A DNA stretch of 9,836 nucleotides from positions 1-9,836 of the forward strand of contig JAGPUU010000248.1 in NCBI GenBank assembly GCA_018067325.1, given 5' to 3'. Positions 1-8,763 of this stretch are shown one piece after another. Source of the stretch: Amphritea sp. (GTDB lineage: Bacteria > Pseudomonadota > Gammaproteobacteria > Pseudomonadales > Balneatricaceae). Positions within the stretch are counted from its first letter, which is position 1, and each line of letters starts with the position of its first letter. Below the pieces are notes generated by a model, which saw nothing but the letters and a program-made list of their open reading frames with translations, searched no databases and had not been told where the DNA came from. The position numbers were made by a program, and so were the translations under genes.

Positions 1-1782
1 TGACCAGATGTAATGCCAGGATTTTTTCAAACTATCTAGCTCAAGTTTCTTATCGCAGGTTCCGTGATGCCGGTTATATTCCGCACGCTCTGTCGCTCGT
101 TCTTTTTTACGACGATCCGAAGCCACTTTCGCATCATAAATTTCACGCTTAAGCTTCCGGTCATTGGCGCGCCACCGCTTTTCATTTTCAGCCTGAATCT
201 CAGCCGCGCGATTAGCGTTTGTACTCCCACCATAAGAGTTCGAGCCAAACGCTTGGTCTGCCGCACGAGCTAAGCTTTTCGCGAACGCATCAATGCCTGT
301 ATCTGAAGGGATTACACAAGGGTTTTCATAGCTACCACACCCTTTTCTACCTGAACTCCGTGAGGCCACTTCTGGCTCCTGCTCTCGAACCCGTTCACCA
401 CGATAATACTCCCGTGTAGTCCTGCGACCACTGCTACTGGTATATTCGCCATAGCCGTGGCGTTCTCCATTTTTCCATTCTCCTTCATAACGCCAACCTT
501 TCCGTGACGTATAAAGCCCGCTCCCGTGACGCTTTCCCTCAAGGAATTCACCACGATGCTCGTCACCCGACGCCCAAGTAAAAACCCCTTCCCCGGTGCG
601 ATTCCCATTAACGAAATCACCCTCGTACCGATTGCCACTTGGAAAAATAAGCACGCCTTGACCATGCCTATTGTTGTCTTTAAATCCACCTTCATACCGA
701 GTGCCATCTTTCGAGATGTAACTACCCTCTCCAAAACGCTGGCCTTTAACAAAATCACCCTCGTAGCGGCGTCCATCTGGCCAGGTGTATGTGCCCTGAC
801 CTGTACGCTGGCCCTTTTTCCAGTCCCCAGTGTAGGAACCGCCACTAGCCCAGGTGTAGTGACCTTGTCCCTCTAATTCACCATTAACAAAATTTCCGCT
901 GTAGCGGTCGCCGCCAGCATAATTTAATGTGCCCTGGCCATGATATTTACCGGCGCGCATCGCTCCCTGATATTTATCACCGCTTGTATATTTAATGGTA
1001 CGTTGCGCCGTTTTTAGTTGCCAACGAGCTAAAGGTTTATCACCCGCATTTACCACTAACGTAAAGCTATCGCTCTTACGTTTCAGGCCATAATTGCCGT
1101 AAACCGATTGGGGAATTTCGCCGACATCGATCTTTCGGCTCACCTTGTCCGCAATTAATTGCGGTTCCATAAAACGTTGGCTGGCTGATTTTCTCATCGG
1201 AGGCAATAAGGTTGTTAATGTCCTATCAGCTTGCTGAGCTTCAATCTGAATAGCTTCACCCTCAGTCATACGCGCAGCGAATGCTTTAGTAAAAGGCACA
1301 TATGCCTCAAATACAGTACTACTGCTATCAACCGATGACAGATTAAGCCACTCCGTAGACCCGCCCTTAAACCTAAAACGACTGATATATTCAGAGCTCC
1401 ACCAGCTGGGATAACTTAGCTCTACTCTAAGTGCAAATATTTCATCAGGCGTTTCTAATTCCATCCCGAATCCATCTCGCGGAGCGATATCAATTTGCCA
1501 ACGCAGCCCGTTTTTAAACACAGAAGTCTGGGCAACCCAATGCCCTTGATATTCATCCCTACTTCTTAAATCCCAGTAAGGTTTCCCTCCTAAATGCTCG
1601 CGAAGACACTGGTCATGGGAACTAGGGAGTAGTATTAAATCGAAGTAACAGGCTCCTGGCTGTTCAACCTGTGCAAAATGATCTACAGCACCGGTAGCAC
1701 GAAATAAAGCCGGCGTGCCAAAAAAGCCCACTGTAACAAGCAGTAACCGAACCAATATTTTTTTATGTGCGGTAACCAACAC
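1..1782 (-). CDS. Exported MORN-repeat protein, C-terminus cut off by the window edge
   Basis: This frame is open from 1782 to base 1 with no stop, giving 594 visible residues; the 3' end lies outside. Residues 1-30 look like a Sec signal peptide: a basic start (AHKK, R) followed by ILVRLLLVTVGFFG and a small-residue cleavage zone. Residues about 35-255 form a domain I do not recognise. Residues 265-448 are eight tandem 23-residue MORN repeats (pattern G-x-x-Y-x-G-x-F/W-x-x-G-x-x-x-G-x-G), with a decayed ninth copy after them. Residues about 522-570 are strongly charged (KRWRANDRKLKRE) and probably coiled coil. AGGAG at 1786-1790 precedes GTG at 1782 by 3 bases and TTG at 1779 by 6, so either may be the start; a TAG at 1789-1791 blocks longer versions. 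MORN repeats usually serve protein or membrane contacts. Here the signal peptide places them outside the cytoplasm. The molecular role is unknown. Confidence 0.88.
   Translation of the reverse strand, partial: MLVTAHKKILVRLLLVTVGFFGTPALFRATGAVDHFAQVEQPGACYFDLILLPSSHDQCLREHLGGKPYWDLRSRDEYQGHWVAQTSVFKNGLRWQIDIAPRDGFGMELETPDEIFALRVELSYPSWWSSEYISRFRFKGGSTEWLNLSSVDSSSTVFEAYVPFTKAFAARMTEGEAIQIEAQQADRTLTTLLPPMRKSASQRFMEPQLIADKVSRKIDVGEIPQSVYGNYGLKRKSDSFTLVVNAGDKPLARWQLKTAQRTIKYTSGDKYQGAMRAGKYHGQGTLNYAGGDRYSGNFVNGELEGQGHYTWASGGSYTGDWKKGQRTGQGTYTWPDGRRYEGDFVKGQRFGEGSYISKDGTRYEGGFKDNNRHGQGVLIFPSGNRYEGDFVNGNRTGEGVFTWASGDEHRGEFLEGKRHGSGLYTSRKGWRYEGEWKNGERHGYGEYTSSSGRRTTREYYRGERVREQEPEVASRSSGRKGCGSYENPCVIPSDTGIDAFAKSLARAADQAFGSNSYGGSTNANRAAEIQAENEKRWRANDRKLKREIYDAKVASDRRKKERATERAEYNRHHGTCDKKLELDSLKKSWHYIWS
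439..990 (-). repeat. Eight tandem 69-base units encoding MORN repeats
   Basis: Eight in-frame 69-base units each encode 23 residues. Typical units read SGNRYEGDFVNGNRTGEG and DGRRYEGDFVKGQRFGEG. Spacing is exactly 23 residues throughout, with no insertion. The DNA copies have diverged, so the array is old rather than a recent slippage product. A ninth, weak unit (SSSGRRTTREYYRGER) follows at about 370-438. The YEGDF and HGxG positions are best kept; repeat 7 replaces RYEG with EHRG. Confidence 0.9.
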
Positions 1783-2255
1783 CAACTCCTAAAACAGCAT
1801 ATTTATATAGAAAACTCATACTGACTGTGCCCGACAATGTTTGCTTATCAACAGGTAACAGTCAAATATTTAGCATACCAGCTCGATACTCTGACTCCTG
1901 ACATTGCCTACATTAACTCAAGACGCTACTGAATTATCTGTTGTTCAGGGGGACTTTTTTTAACTCGACATGCAGGTAAAGAAATCGATTGAAGATACTG
2001 AATCGGCAGCCACTGATACCATTAACACACATTGATTAAGCTTCACTACATTGCAGGGCTTTTTGTACCTGATATTGCAAGTAACCTACTGACAAAGAGA
2101 AAGAAATACCTAAAAGACATCATTAATGCAAAGTATTGATCTGAAACAACAGATCGCTATGTGTTTTAAAATCTTCCTAGATAGCCTATAAATTAAGTAC
2201 CAAAGACACTCATTAGCGTTTAAAATATTTTCTTACATTAATATAGGTTCGGCAT
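1783..2255. other. 473-base intergenic gap between two divergent genes
   Basis: I find no gene longer than about 20 codons here. An ATG at 1970 opens 21 codons but lacks a ribosome binding site. The gap must hold promoters for both flanking genes. On the minus strand TATATAAAT at 1801-1809 could be a -10 region for the MORN gene, with no convincing -35 partner. On the plus strand the AT-rich stretch 2187-2245 precedes the c-di-GMP gene, with CTATAAA at about 2186-2192 as a weak -10 candidate. The one clear structure is the dyad at 2138-2155. Confidence 0.6.
2138..2155. promoter_or_regulatory. Perfect dyad GATCTG-N6-CAGATC, possible operator
   Basis: Two perfect 6-base inverted arms separated by six bases (AAACAA) lie about 100 bases upstream of the PAS-GGDEF-EAL start. 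The size and symmetry suit a dimeric regulator. A T run does not follow, so it is not a terminator. A 6+6 dyad can arise by chance in a gap this size, so function is only inferred. Confidence 0.3.
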
Positions 2256-4355
2256 ATGTGTAGCAGTTATAAACACAGGCCTGCCAGATATACGGACATT
2301 GATGCGCAGCTGTTAAAAATATTCGACGCCACTCCTGTACCCATGGTGCTTTCACGCCCTGATGGCAGTTTTGAGTATGCTAATCCGGCCCTTAGAGAGA
2401 TGCTTGGATACAGCAAAGAAGAAATTTACTCCTCCGACGTTATTATCTCTCACCCTGACGAAGCGGAAATTAATCAGGACATCCGGTCACAACTTAAAAC
2501 TGACCCTTTTTCCCCAATAAGAATTGAAAAACGTTACCTGCATAAAACCGGACGTATTATTCCCGGCTATCTAACAATCGTCGCAGAAGCTGATACCCAG
2601 GGCGGCATAAAACGCTTTATCAGCCAGATAATTGATCAGACAGAGCAAAAACGAAGTCACGACCAACTGCTACTTGCCTCGTATGTTTACAAGAACAGTA
2701 GCGAAGCGATGATGGTTACCGACGCCAATAACCTGATACTAGATATAAACCCTGCATTCACCAACATCACCGGCTATAAATTGACTGAGCTCTTTGGGAA
2801 GAGTCCAAACTGCCTAAACTCAGGTCGGCATAATGCTTCATTTTATGCCGAGATGGAAAACACCATCGATCAAACCGGTCAATGGAGTGGTGAAATCTGG
2901 AACCAAAGAAAAAACGGGGAAGTTTTTGCGGAATGGCAGACTATTGACACTATCTACGACGATAAAGGTTCAGTACTCCGTCGGATTGCTCTGTTTACGG
3001 ACATCTCAAAAAAGAAAGAAGCGGAAGCGCTTATCCTCCAGCAGGCAAACTATGATTCGCTTACCGGTCTGCCTAATCGCCGCCTGTTTCTTGAAAGCCT
3101 TAAACATGAAATCAGAAAAACACAGACAACCGGATTAAGTGGCGCACTGTTCATTATCGATCTTGATCGTTTCAAAGAAGTAAATGACGCGCTGGGGCAT
3201 GATCAGGGCGATATAATGCTGAGAGAAACCGGAAATCGGTTACGCCAGTTAATTCGGGAGTCTGATTTTGTAGCGCACCTGAGTAGTGACGAATTCGCTA
3301 TTATTCAAAGCGAGATTGGCAGCCCACAAGAAATAGAGATGACTGCCAATAAGATTTTGACAAAACTGCAACAGCCGTTTCAATTAACAAATGAACAAGT
3401 TTTTATTTCAGCCAGCATCGGCATTAGTCTTTTCCCTGACGATACAGTCAAAGCGGAACAACTACTTCGAAACGCCGACCAGGCAATGCATAACGCCAAA
3501 AGAGCCGGTCAAAATCGTTACCAATACTTTACTCCTGCCATGCAGAAACAAGCGGTCAAGCGGATGAATATGATCCGTGAACTGCGATACGCTGTAGAAC
3601 GACAACAGTTTGAACTGTACTATCAGCCTATTATTGATCTGCAATCTGGACGTATTGTTAAAGCAGAAGCACTGCTCCGGTGGCATCATCCGCTCAATGG
3701 TTTAACCTCTCCAGCCGAGTTTATTCCACTGGCAGAAAGTACCGGCATGATTCTGAGAATAGGTGAATGGGTATTTACTACCGCCGCCCGGCAGCTCAGT
3801 AATTGGAGGAAGCAAGGCCATACCGAACTTGAACTAAGCTTTAATGCATCCCCACTTCAGCTACAAAGTGACGGCATCCAACCTGAAGACTGGTTACAAC
3901 AGCTCGATCAGTTAGATATACCCGCCGATTCAATGGTTATTGAAATCACTGAAAACCTGCTTATCGAAAATAACCACAAAGCAAGGGCGGTACTGGACTA
4001 TCTGCGCAAAGGCTCAATGAAAATTGCCTTGGATGATTTCGGCACTGGCTACTCTTCTCTTGCATATTTAAAAGACTTTAAAACTAACTACCTTAAAATT
4101 GACCAGGGATTTATCCGCAATATACCGGAGAACAATAATGACACAGCACTCTGTGAAACCATGATAATAATGGCTCATAAACTCAATATGCAGGTCATTG
4201 CAGAGGGTATTGAAACCGATGAACAGCGACTTTTCCTGACAAAGGCTGGCTGCGACTTCGGACAAGGGTGGCTTTACGCTAAAGCGTTGCCTGCGGACAA
4301 GTTTGAATCTCTTATGAATAAACAGACGCGAACAAATCTACTGGCCTCTGTTTAG
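2256..4355 (+). CDS. PAS-PAS-GGDEF-EAL protein, probable c-di-GMP phosphodiesterase
   Basis: The 699-residue protein has no signal peptide or membrane segment, so it is cytoplasmic. Two PAS sensor domains (about 15-130 and 137-255) precede a GGDEF domain (about 260-425) and an EAL domain (about 440-690). The cyclase signature is SSDEF (343-347), with both glycines replaced by serine, so cyclase activity is doubtful. The RxxD inhibitory site (RESD, 334-337) sits at the usual five-residue spacing. The EAL domain looks complete: EALLR at 471-475, N530, E565 in EITE, DDFGTGYSSL from 593, K614-D616, E650 in AEGIE and Q670. I infer that it hydrolyses c-di-GMP to pGpG, with the GGDEF domain as a nucleotide-binding regulator and the PAS domains sensing an unknown signal. 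AGG at 2245-2247 lies 8 bases before the ATG, and an in-frame TAG at 2244-2246 fixes the start. It appears monocistronic. Confidence 0.93.
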   Translation: MCSSYKHRPARYTDIDAQLLKIFDATPVPMVLSRPDGSFEYANPALREMLGYSKEEIYSSDVIISHPDEAEINQDIRSQLKTDPFSPIRIEKRYLHKTGRIIPGYLTIVAEADTQGGIKRFISQIIDQTEQKRSHDQLLLASYVYKNSSEAMMVTDANNLILDINPAFTNITGYKLTELFGKSPNCLNSGRHNASFYAEMENTIDQTGQWSGEIWNQRKNGEVFAEWQTIDTIYDDKGSVLRRIALFTDISKKKEAEALILQQANYDSLTGLPNRRLFLESLKHEIRKTQTTGLSGALFIIDLDRFKEVNDALGHDQGDIMLRETGNRLRQLIRESDFVAHLSSDEFAIIQSEIGSPQEIEMTANKILTKLQQPFQLTNEQVFISASIGISLFPDDTVKAEQLLRNADQAMHNAKRAGQNRYQYFTPAMQKQAVKRMNMIRELRYAVERQQFELYYQPIIDLQSGRIVKAEALLRWHHPLNGLTSPAEFIPLAESTGMILRIGEWVFTTAARQLSNWRKQGHTELELSFNASPLQLQSDGIQPEDWLQQLDQLDIPADSMVIEITENLLIENNHKARAVLDYLRKGSMKIALDDFGTGYSSLAYLKDFKTNYLKIDQGFIRNIPENNNDTALCETMIIMAHKLNMQVIAEGIETDEQRLFLTKAGCDFGQGWLYAKALPADKFESLMNKQTRTNLLASV

Positions 4356-4370
4356 TTAAAATCGCTGGAT

Positions 4371-4395
4371 AAAAAAGGGGCTCATAAAGAGCCCC
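4371..4395 (-). terminator. Intrinsic terminator after fghA
   Basis: Perfect 7-base stem GGGGCTC/GAGCCCC with a 5-base loop. Read on the minus strand it is followed at once by six T (4376-4371), the classic Rho-independent form, 50 bases past the fghA stop. On the plus strand the stem is followed by AAAAC, so it should work poorly for the converging PAS-GGDEF-EAL transcript ending at 4355. Confidence 0.88.
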
Positions 4396-4444
4396 AAAAC
4401 ATACCTCAACAAGCAAATCGAATCACTATCAAGCTGCTGAAACG

Positions 4445-5287
4445 CTATTCAGCGGCCAGATAACGATGGTGAAATCTAAGCTGTTCTTCAATGAAGCTGG
4501 CTATGAAGTAGTAGCTATGATCGTAGCCTTCATGCTGTTCAAGCTGCAGAGGGAAGTCTGACTCTGCCGCAGCATCCGCCAACTTTTCCGGCTGCAACTG
4601 TTCTGTCAGGAAGTTATCGGCAAGCCCCTGATCTACCCGAAATGGTACTTTTTCAAGGGTATTACGCAACAGTTCAGTTGTATCATATTGCTGCCAACTG
4701 CTCTCATCCGCTCCAAGATACGCAGTGAAAGCTTTACGCCCCCAAGGACAATTAATGGGGTTACTAATCGGACTGAATGCAGACGCAGAGCAGTACCGTT
4801 CCGGATTACGCAGACTGATCATCAACGCGCCATGTCCGCCCATCGAGTGGCCGGCAATCGCACGCTTTTGTGATACCGGGAAGGTTGACTCAATCAGCTG
4901 CGGCAATTCCTCAACCACATAGTCATACATCCGGTAATGATCACTCCAGGGGGCTTCCGTCGCATTAACATAGAAACCAGCACCCTGACCCAGGTCATAA
5001 CCCTCATCATTGGCTACGCTGTCACCACGAGGGCTGGTATCCGGCGCCACTATAGCAATCCCCAGCTCCGCCGCTATCCGCTGCGCACCCGCTTTCTGCA
5101 TAAAGTTTTCATCTGTACAGGTCAAGCCTGACAGCCAGTACAGTACTGGAACTTTTTCACCCGCTTGACACTGGGGGGGCAAGTAAATCGCAAAACGCAT
5201 ACTGACACCGAGTTTCGATGACACATGGTTATACTGTTTATGCCAACCACCAAAACTCTTCGTCTGACTTACAAGTTCAAGACTCAT
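4445..5287 (-). CDS. fghA: S-formylglutathione hydrolase
   Basis: This 280-residue cytosolic alpha/beta hydrolase is of the esterase D/FghA/FrmB type (EC 3.1.2.12), at the family's normal length. It hydrolyses S-formylglutathione to formate and glutathione, the last step of glutathione-linked formaldehyde oxidation. The nucleophile is S148 in GHSMGGHGAL. The histidine is H257 in the family block YDHSYYFIASF, and the acid is probably D224 in DQGLADNFL. The block WLSGLTCTDENF (51-62) with C57 and the stretch APDTSPRG (81-88) are also family hallmarks. GAGG lies 9 bases before the ATG. The gene follows adhC by 67 bases on the same strand, which fixes the role, and a strong terminator follows it. 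Readthrough of the hairpin at 5313-5338 may set its level relative to adhC. Confidence 0.96.
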   Translation of the reverse strand: MSLELVSQTKSFGGWHKQYNHVSSKLGVSMRFAIYLPPQCQAGEKVPVLYWLSGLTCTDENFMQKAGAQRIAAELGIAIVAPDTSPRGDSVANDEGYDLGQGAGFYVNATEAPWSDHYRMYDYVVEELPQLIESTFPVSQKRAIAGHSMGGHGALMISLRNPERYCSASAFSPISNPINCPWGRKAFTAYLGADESSWQQYDTTELLRNTLEKVPFRVDQGLADNFLTEQLQPEKLADAAAESDFPLQLEQHEGYDHSYYFIASFIEEQLRFHHRYLAAE

Positions 5288-5312
5288 AGATACTTTCCTC
5301 AGAACCGGTCCT

Positions 5313-5338
5313 AAAAACTGTCACCACTAAGATGACAG
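5313..5338 (-). terminator. Hairpin with T run between adhC and fghA, possible partial terminator
   Basis: On the minus strand CTGTCA pairs with TGACAG (5338-5333 with 5323-5318), extendable by one T-G pair, leaving a loop of about 7 bases, and is followed by five T (5317-5313). It lies between the adhC stop and the fghA start. The stem is short and only moderately GC-rich, so partial termination with readthrough is more likely than a full stop. No separate promoter for fghA is obvious in the 67-base gap. Confidence 0.5.
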
Positions 5339-5354
5339 CCTTCGTTGTTGACGG

Positions 5355-6601
<1,247 letters not shown>

Positions 6602-7471
6602 ATGAGGCGCTGGGAAGGAGTTTCTGAGCTGATAGCTGTGACAGAAACAGCCAGTTTCACTGCGGCAGCTAAAAAACTGGGGATCTCTACGGCTCAGGTG
6701 AGTCGACAAATCAGTGCCTTAGAGAATCGTCTGGGCACAAAAATGTTTTACCGCACCACTCGTAAAGTAACTGCTACCGAAGCGGGCCAGACCTATTATC
6801 AATACTGCCGACATCTGTTGAATGGCCTGGAAGAAGCTGAACGCGCAGTGACTAACCTGCAAAACACGCCTCGGGGTAAACTGAAGATAACCGCACCGGC
6901 CACCTATGGTGAACAAAAAATAGCACCGCTGATCAATGACTTTATCTGCCTCTACCCTGAGCTAGAGGTTCAGTGTCATCTAACCAATCAGACCGTCGAC
7001 CTGGTCGCATCCGGATACGATCTAGCCATCCGCTTAGGAAAGCTGGAAGATTCAAGCATGATCGCCCGGCAACTAATCTCTCGACAACTTTATGTCTGTG
7101 CCTCTCCGGCCTACCTCGCTATCCATGGTGAACCTCATGTATTGACTGAACTGAATCACCATAACTGCCTGCTTGGCACGCTGGAGTACTGGCGTTTTCT
7201 GGAACAGGGGCAGGAACGTAATATCAGAGTCAGTGGAAACCTGCACTGTAATAGCGGACAAGCGATACTGGATGCCGCGCTGAAAGGGATCGGGATAGTC
7301 CAACTACCCCAATATTATGTTGAGTCATATCTTGAAAGTGGTGAGCTGGTTTCACTATTACAAAACTATCAACACGCCGGCGAGGGGGTCTGGGCACTTT
7401 ATCCCCATAACCGCCATCTGTCGTCTAAAGTCAGGATGCTGGTTGATCACCTGGCAGAGCACTTGGATTGA
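6602..7471 (+). CDS. LysR-type transcriptional regulator, divergent from adhC-fghA
   Basis: This 289-residue protein has standard LysR family length. The N-terminal winged helix-turn-helix covers about residues 5-64, with the recognition core ASFTAAAKKLGIS-TAQVSRQISALENRLG (17-45). A linker helix follows to about 88, and a type 2 periplasmic-binding-like effector domain runs from about 91 to the end. RGKLKITAPATYG and DLVASGYDLAIRLG are typical of the CrgA-like subgroup. GAGG lies 8 bases before the ATG at 6602; a longer form from TTG at 6572 lacks a binding site and adds residues not seen at family N-termini. Divergent placement next to adhC-fghA suggests it controls formaldehyde detoxification and its own expression. 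The inducer is unknown; formaldehyde, an S-glutathione adduct or an upstream C1 compound are possibilities. Confidence 0.92.
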   Translation: MRRWEGVSELIAVTETASFTAAAKKLGISTAQVSRQISALENRLGTKMFYRTTRKVTATEAGQTYYQYCRHLLNGLEEAERAVTNLQNTPRGKLKITAPATYGEQKIAPLINDFICLYPELEVQCHLTNQTVDLVASGYDLAIRLGKLEDSSMIARQLISRQLYVCASPAYLAIHGEPHVLTELNHHNCLLGTLEYWRFLEQGQERNIRVSGNLHCNSGQAILDAALKGIGIVQLPQYYVESYLESGELVSLLQNYQHAGEGVWALYPHNRHLSSKVRMLVDHLAEHLD

Positions 7472-7503
7472 GAATCTGGACCAAGCCTTAATTTTTCATT
7501 GAG

Positions 7504-7536
7504 ACTGCATAACTTGTATTACACAAGCGATGCAGT
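7504..7536. other. Hairpin between convergent genes, possible bidirectional transcription end
   Basis: ACTGCAT (7504-7510) pairs with ATGCAGT (7530-7536). Inside, CTTGT (7513-7517) pairs with ACAAG (7523-7527) around the loop ATTAC, with one 2x2 internal mismatch. This gives a 12-pair stem midway between the LysR stop and the convergent lipoprotein stop. Neither side has an adjacent T run, so it is not a textbook intrinsic terminator. It may instead protect the 3' ends of both transcripts. Confidence 0.55.
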
Positions 7537-7556
7537 AGTCATGAAAGTGGCTCAGA

Positions 7557-7949
7557 CTATATCCGATTGCCGGTCAGGAATTGACGATAACGGATAATTT
7601 TCTGAGGCTGCCCTTGATCATCAGTACGATACTTGTAGTAACGATCACCCTCCAGATACACGGCTCTGCAGCTTTCTGATTTATGCGCCATCTGCAGACA
7701 AATCATATTATCACTGATCCGCCACTTTCCTTTGCGATTCTCCCAATAGCGCTTCTGTGAAACCTGGCCATCTTTTCCATAGTAGGTGAAACTGCTTGAA
7801 CCGTTAATCAGGTTGTAAGACTCAACCGTTCTTTCACTAAATAGATGTTGAAGCTCTGCAGATTTGAGCTGCGCACTTCCCTGCTTAGTTTGACACCCTG
7901 AGATAGCTATTATCGCTACACTGATCAACAGGATTCGTATTTTGCTCAT
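7557..7949 (-). CDS. Small outer-membrane lipoprotein of unknown function
   Basis: This 130-residue protein starts with a lipoprotein signal: basic SKIR, hydrophobic ILLISVAIIA, then lipobox I16-S17-G18-C19. Q at position +2 after the lipid-bearing cysteine favours the outer membrane. The mature part (about 110 residues) includes GKWRISDNMICLQM, a second cysteine ten residues on (C84, C94) and a polar, tyrosine-rich stretch, DRYYKYR. This pattern loosely resembles small DUF995-like periplasmic proteins, but I cannot assign a family with confidence. The start is the ATG at 7949, with GAGGGA 7 bases before it; the frame extends upstream to 8153 only as a shadow of the hydrolase gene. Its first 21-22 codons, the whole signal peptide, overlap the 3' end of the hydrolase gene in another frame, which implies coupled expression. 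Confidence 0.85.
   Translation of the reverse strand: MSKIRILLISVAIIAISGCQTKQGSAQLKSAELQHLFSERTVESYNLINGSSSFTYYGKDGQVSQKRYWENRKGKWRISDNMICLQMAHKSESCRAVYLEGDRYYKYRTDDQGQPQKIIRYRQFLTGNRI
7885..7949 (-). other. 65-base out-of-frame overlap of hydrolase and lipoprotein genes
   Basis: The last 21 sense codons plus the stop codon of the hydrolase gene are read in a second frame as the start of the lipoprotein, including its lipobox cysteine. The lipoprotein's ribosome binding site lies inside the hydrolase frame. Both readings are well supported, so this is a real dual-coding stretch unless the hydrolase tail is not needed. Confidence 0.8.
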
Positions 7950-8763
7950 TATTACTTCCCTCACTTTGCAGCAGAAATTGCAGTACCAGTGATGCCATTC
8001 CCCCCTGCTGCATATTTTTATAAAAGTTATGTCCCTGCCCCTTGAGTAACTTAAACTGGACCGGTGTATATGTTTTCGCCTGCTGTAACTGTCGTACCAG
8101 TTCACACCAGTTGCGTGCTCTTTCAAGCCGGTTAGCACCTTGTTGCCTATCAAGGTTTTTAGAAGTTTTCAGACTACTATCTCTAACAATATCCTCATCT
8201 CCTACGGTAACCAACATCGGGATATCTAGCATCTCTTCAAGCCTTACCGAGTCTAGCGCCTGTGTATTCGAAATACCTCTGGGGTACTTAACCTGATGAT
8301 CAGGAAAACTGTACCAACCAGCACTCCCCAATATCATCGCAGCGATCTGTTGCGGATGATGCAGGGCATATCGGTGTGCGAACTGAGCTCCACCTGAATA
8401 ACCCGCCAACCAGATTTTAAGATAGGGCTGACCATGCATTCCCCGCCATAGCGCCAGGAAACTATTCAACGCAATATCCGCACGGGGCTGCCCAGAGCCC
8501 GCGCACAACTGCTGATATCGAGGAAAGGCTCTACTTTTAAATTGCGGAGCCACCAGCCAGCATCCCAGTTCGTCCGCCATCGCACGATAACAGTCCAGCT
8601 GCTCTTCGGCATCTCTAGATATACCATGTACAACGACTAGAATACGCTGCATATTGCGGACCTTGCGAGGCTGATACAACCAGAAGGGCAAACCAGAGAT
8701 AGCGGGGAAATTTACTTTCTGTGCCTCTCCCGGAGAAGGCAGTAGCTCATTTACCTTTTGCAT
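7885..8763 (-). CDS. Alpha/beta hydrolase with GYSGG nucleophile
   Basis: This 292-residue protein has no signal peptide and is probably cytoplasmic. VVVHGISRDA (43-52) supplies the oxyanion-hole HG. The nucleophile is S123 in GYSGGAQFAH, the acid is probably D191 in VGDEDIVRD (D189 is an alternative), and the histidine is H245 in GQGHNFY. The layout is a complete serine hydrolase of the polyhydroxybutyrate-depolymerase or feruloyl-esterase-like fold, but the substrate cannot be read from sequence. The last 25 or so residues are polar and asparagine-rich (EGSNNEQNTNPVDQ) and coincide with the overlap with the lipoprotein gene, so they are probably an extension outside the fold. The ATG at 8763 lies inside the end of the ABC gene (17-base overlap), with GGAG 4 bases upstream, which suggests translational coupling to it. 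Confidence 0.87.
   Translation of the reverse strand: MQKVNELLPSPGEAQKVNFPAISGLPFWLYQPRKVRNMQRILVVVHGISRDAEEQLDCYRAMADELGCWLVAPQFKSRAFPRYQQLCAGSGQPRADIALNSFLALWRGMHGQPYLKIWLAGYSGGAQFAHRYALHHPQQIAAMILGSAGWYSFPDHQVKYPRGISNTQALDSVRLEEMLDIPMLVTVGDEDIVRDSSLKTSKNLDRQQGANRLERARNWCELVRQLQQAKTYTPVQFKLLKGQGHNFYKNMQQGGMASLVLQFLLQSEGSNNEQNTNPVDQCSDNSYLRVSN

Noticed and set aside
312..845. 177-codon minus-strand open frame inside the MORN gene
   Set aside because: It is the alternative frame of the repeats. The other minus-strand frame runs unbroken from 1782 to base 1 and encodes recognisable MORN units and a signal peptide.
526..876. 116-codon plus-strand open frame
   Set aside because: Antisense shadow of the MORN repeats, with no ribosome binding site or recognisable domain.
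439..990. Periodic DNA considered as CRISPR or satellite repeat
   Set aside because: The 69-base period is explained by 23-residue coding units; there are no constant repeats with unique spacers.
1970..2035. 21-codon frame in the intergenic gap
   Set aside because: No ribosome binding site and no recognisable features; this length is expected by chance.
2833..3138. 101-codon plus-strand frame inside the PAS-GGDEF-EAL gene
   Set aside because: Out-of-frame shadow with a lysine/arginine-rich, low-information product.
7950..8153. N-terminal extension of the lipoprotein frame
   Set aside because: It would bury the signal peptide at residue 69. The extension overlaps the well-supported hydrolase, and a good binding site precedes the ATG at 7949.
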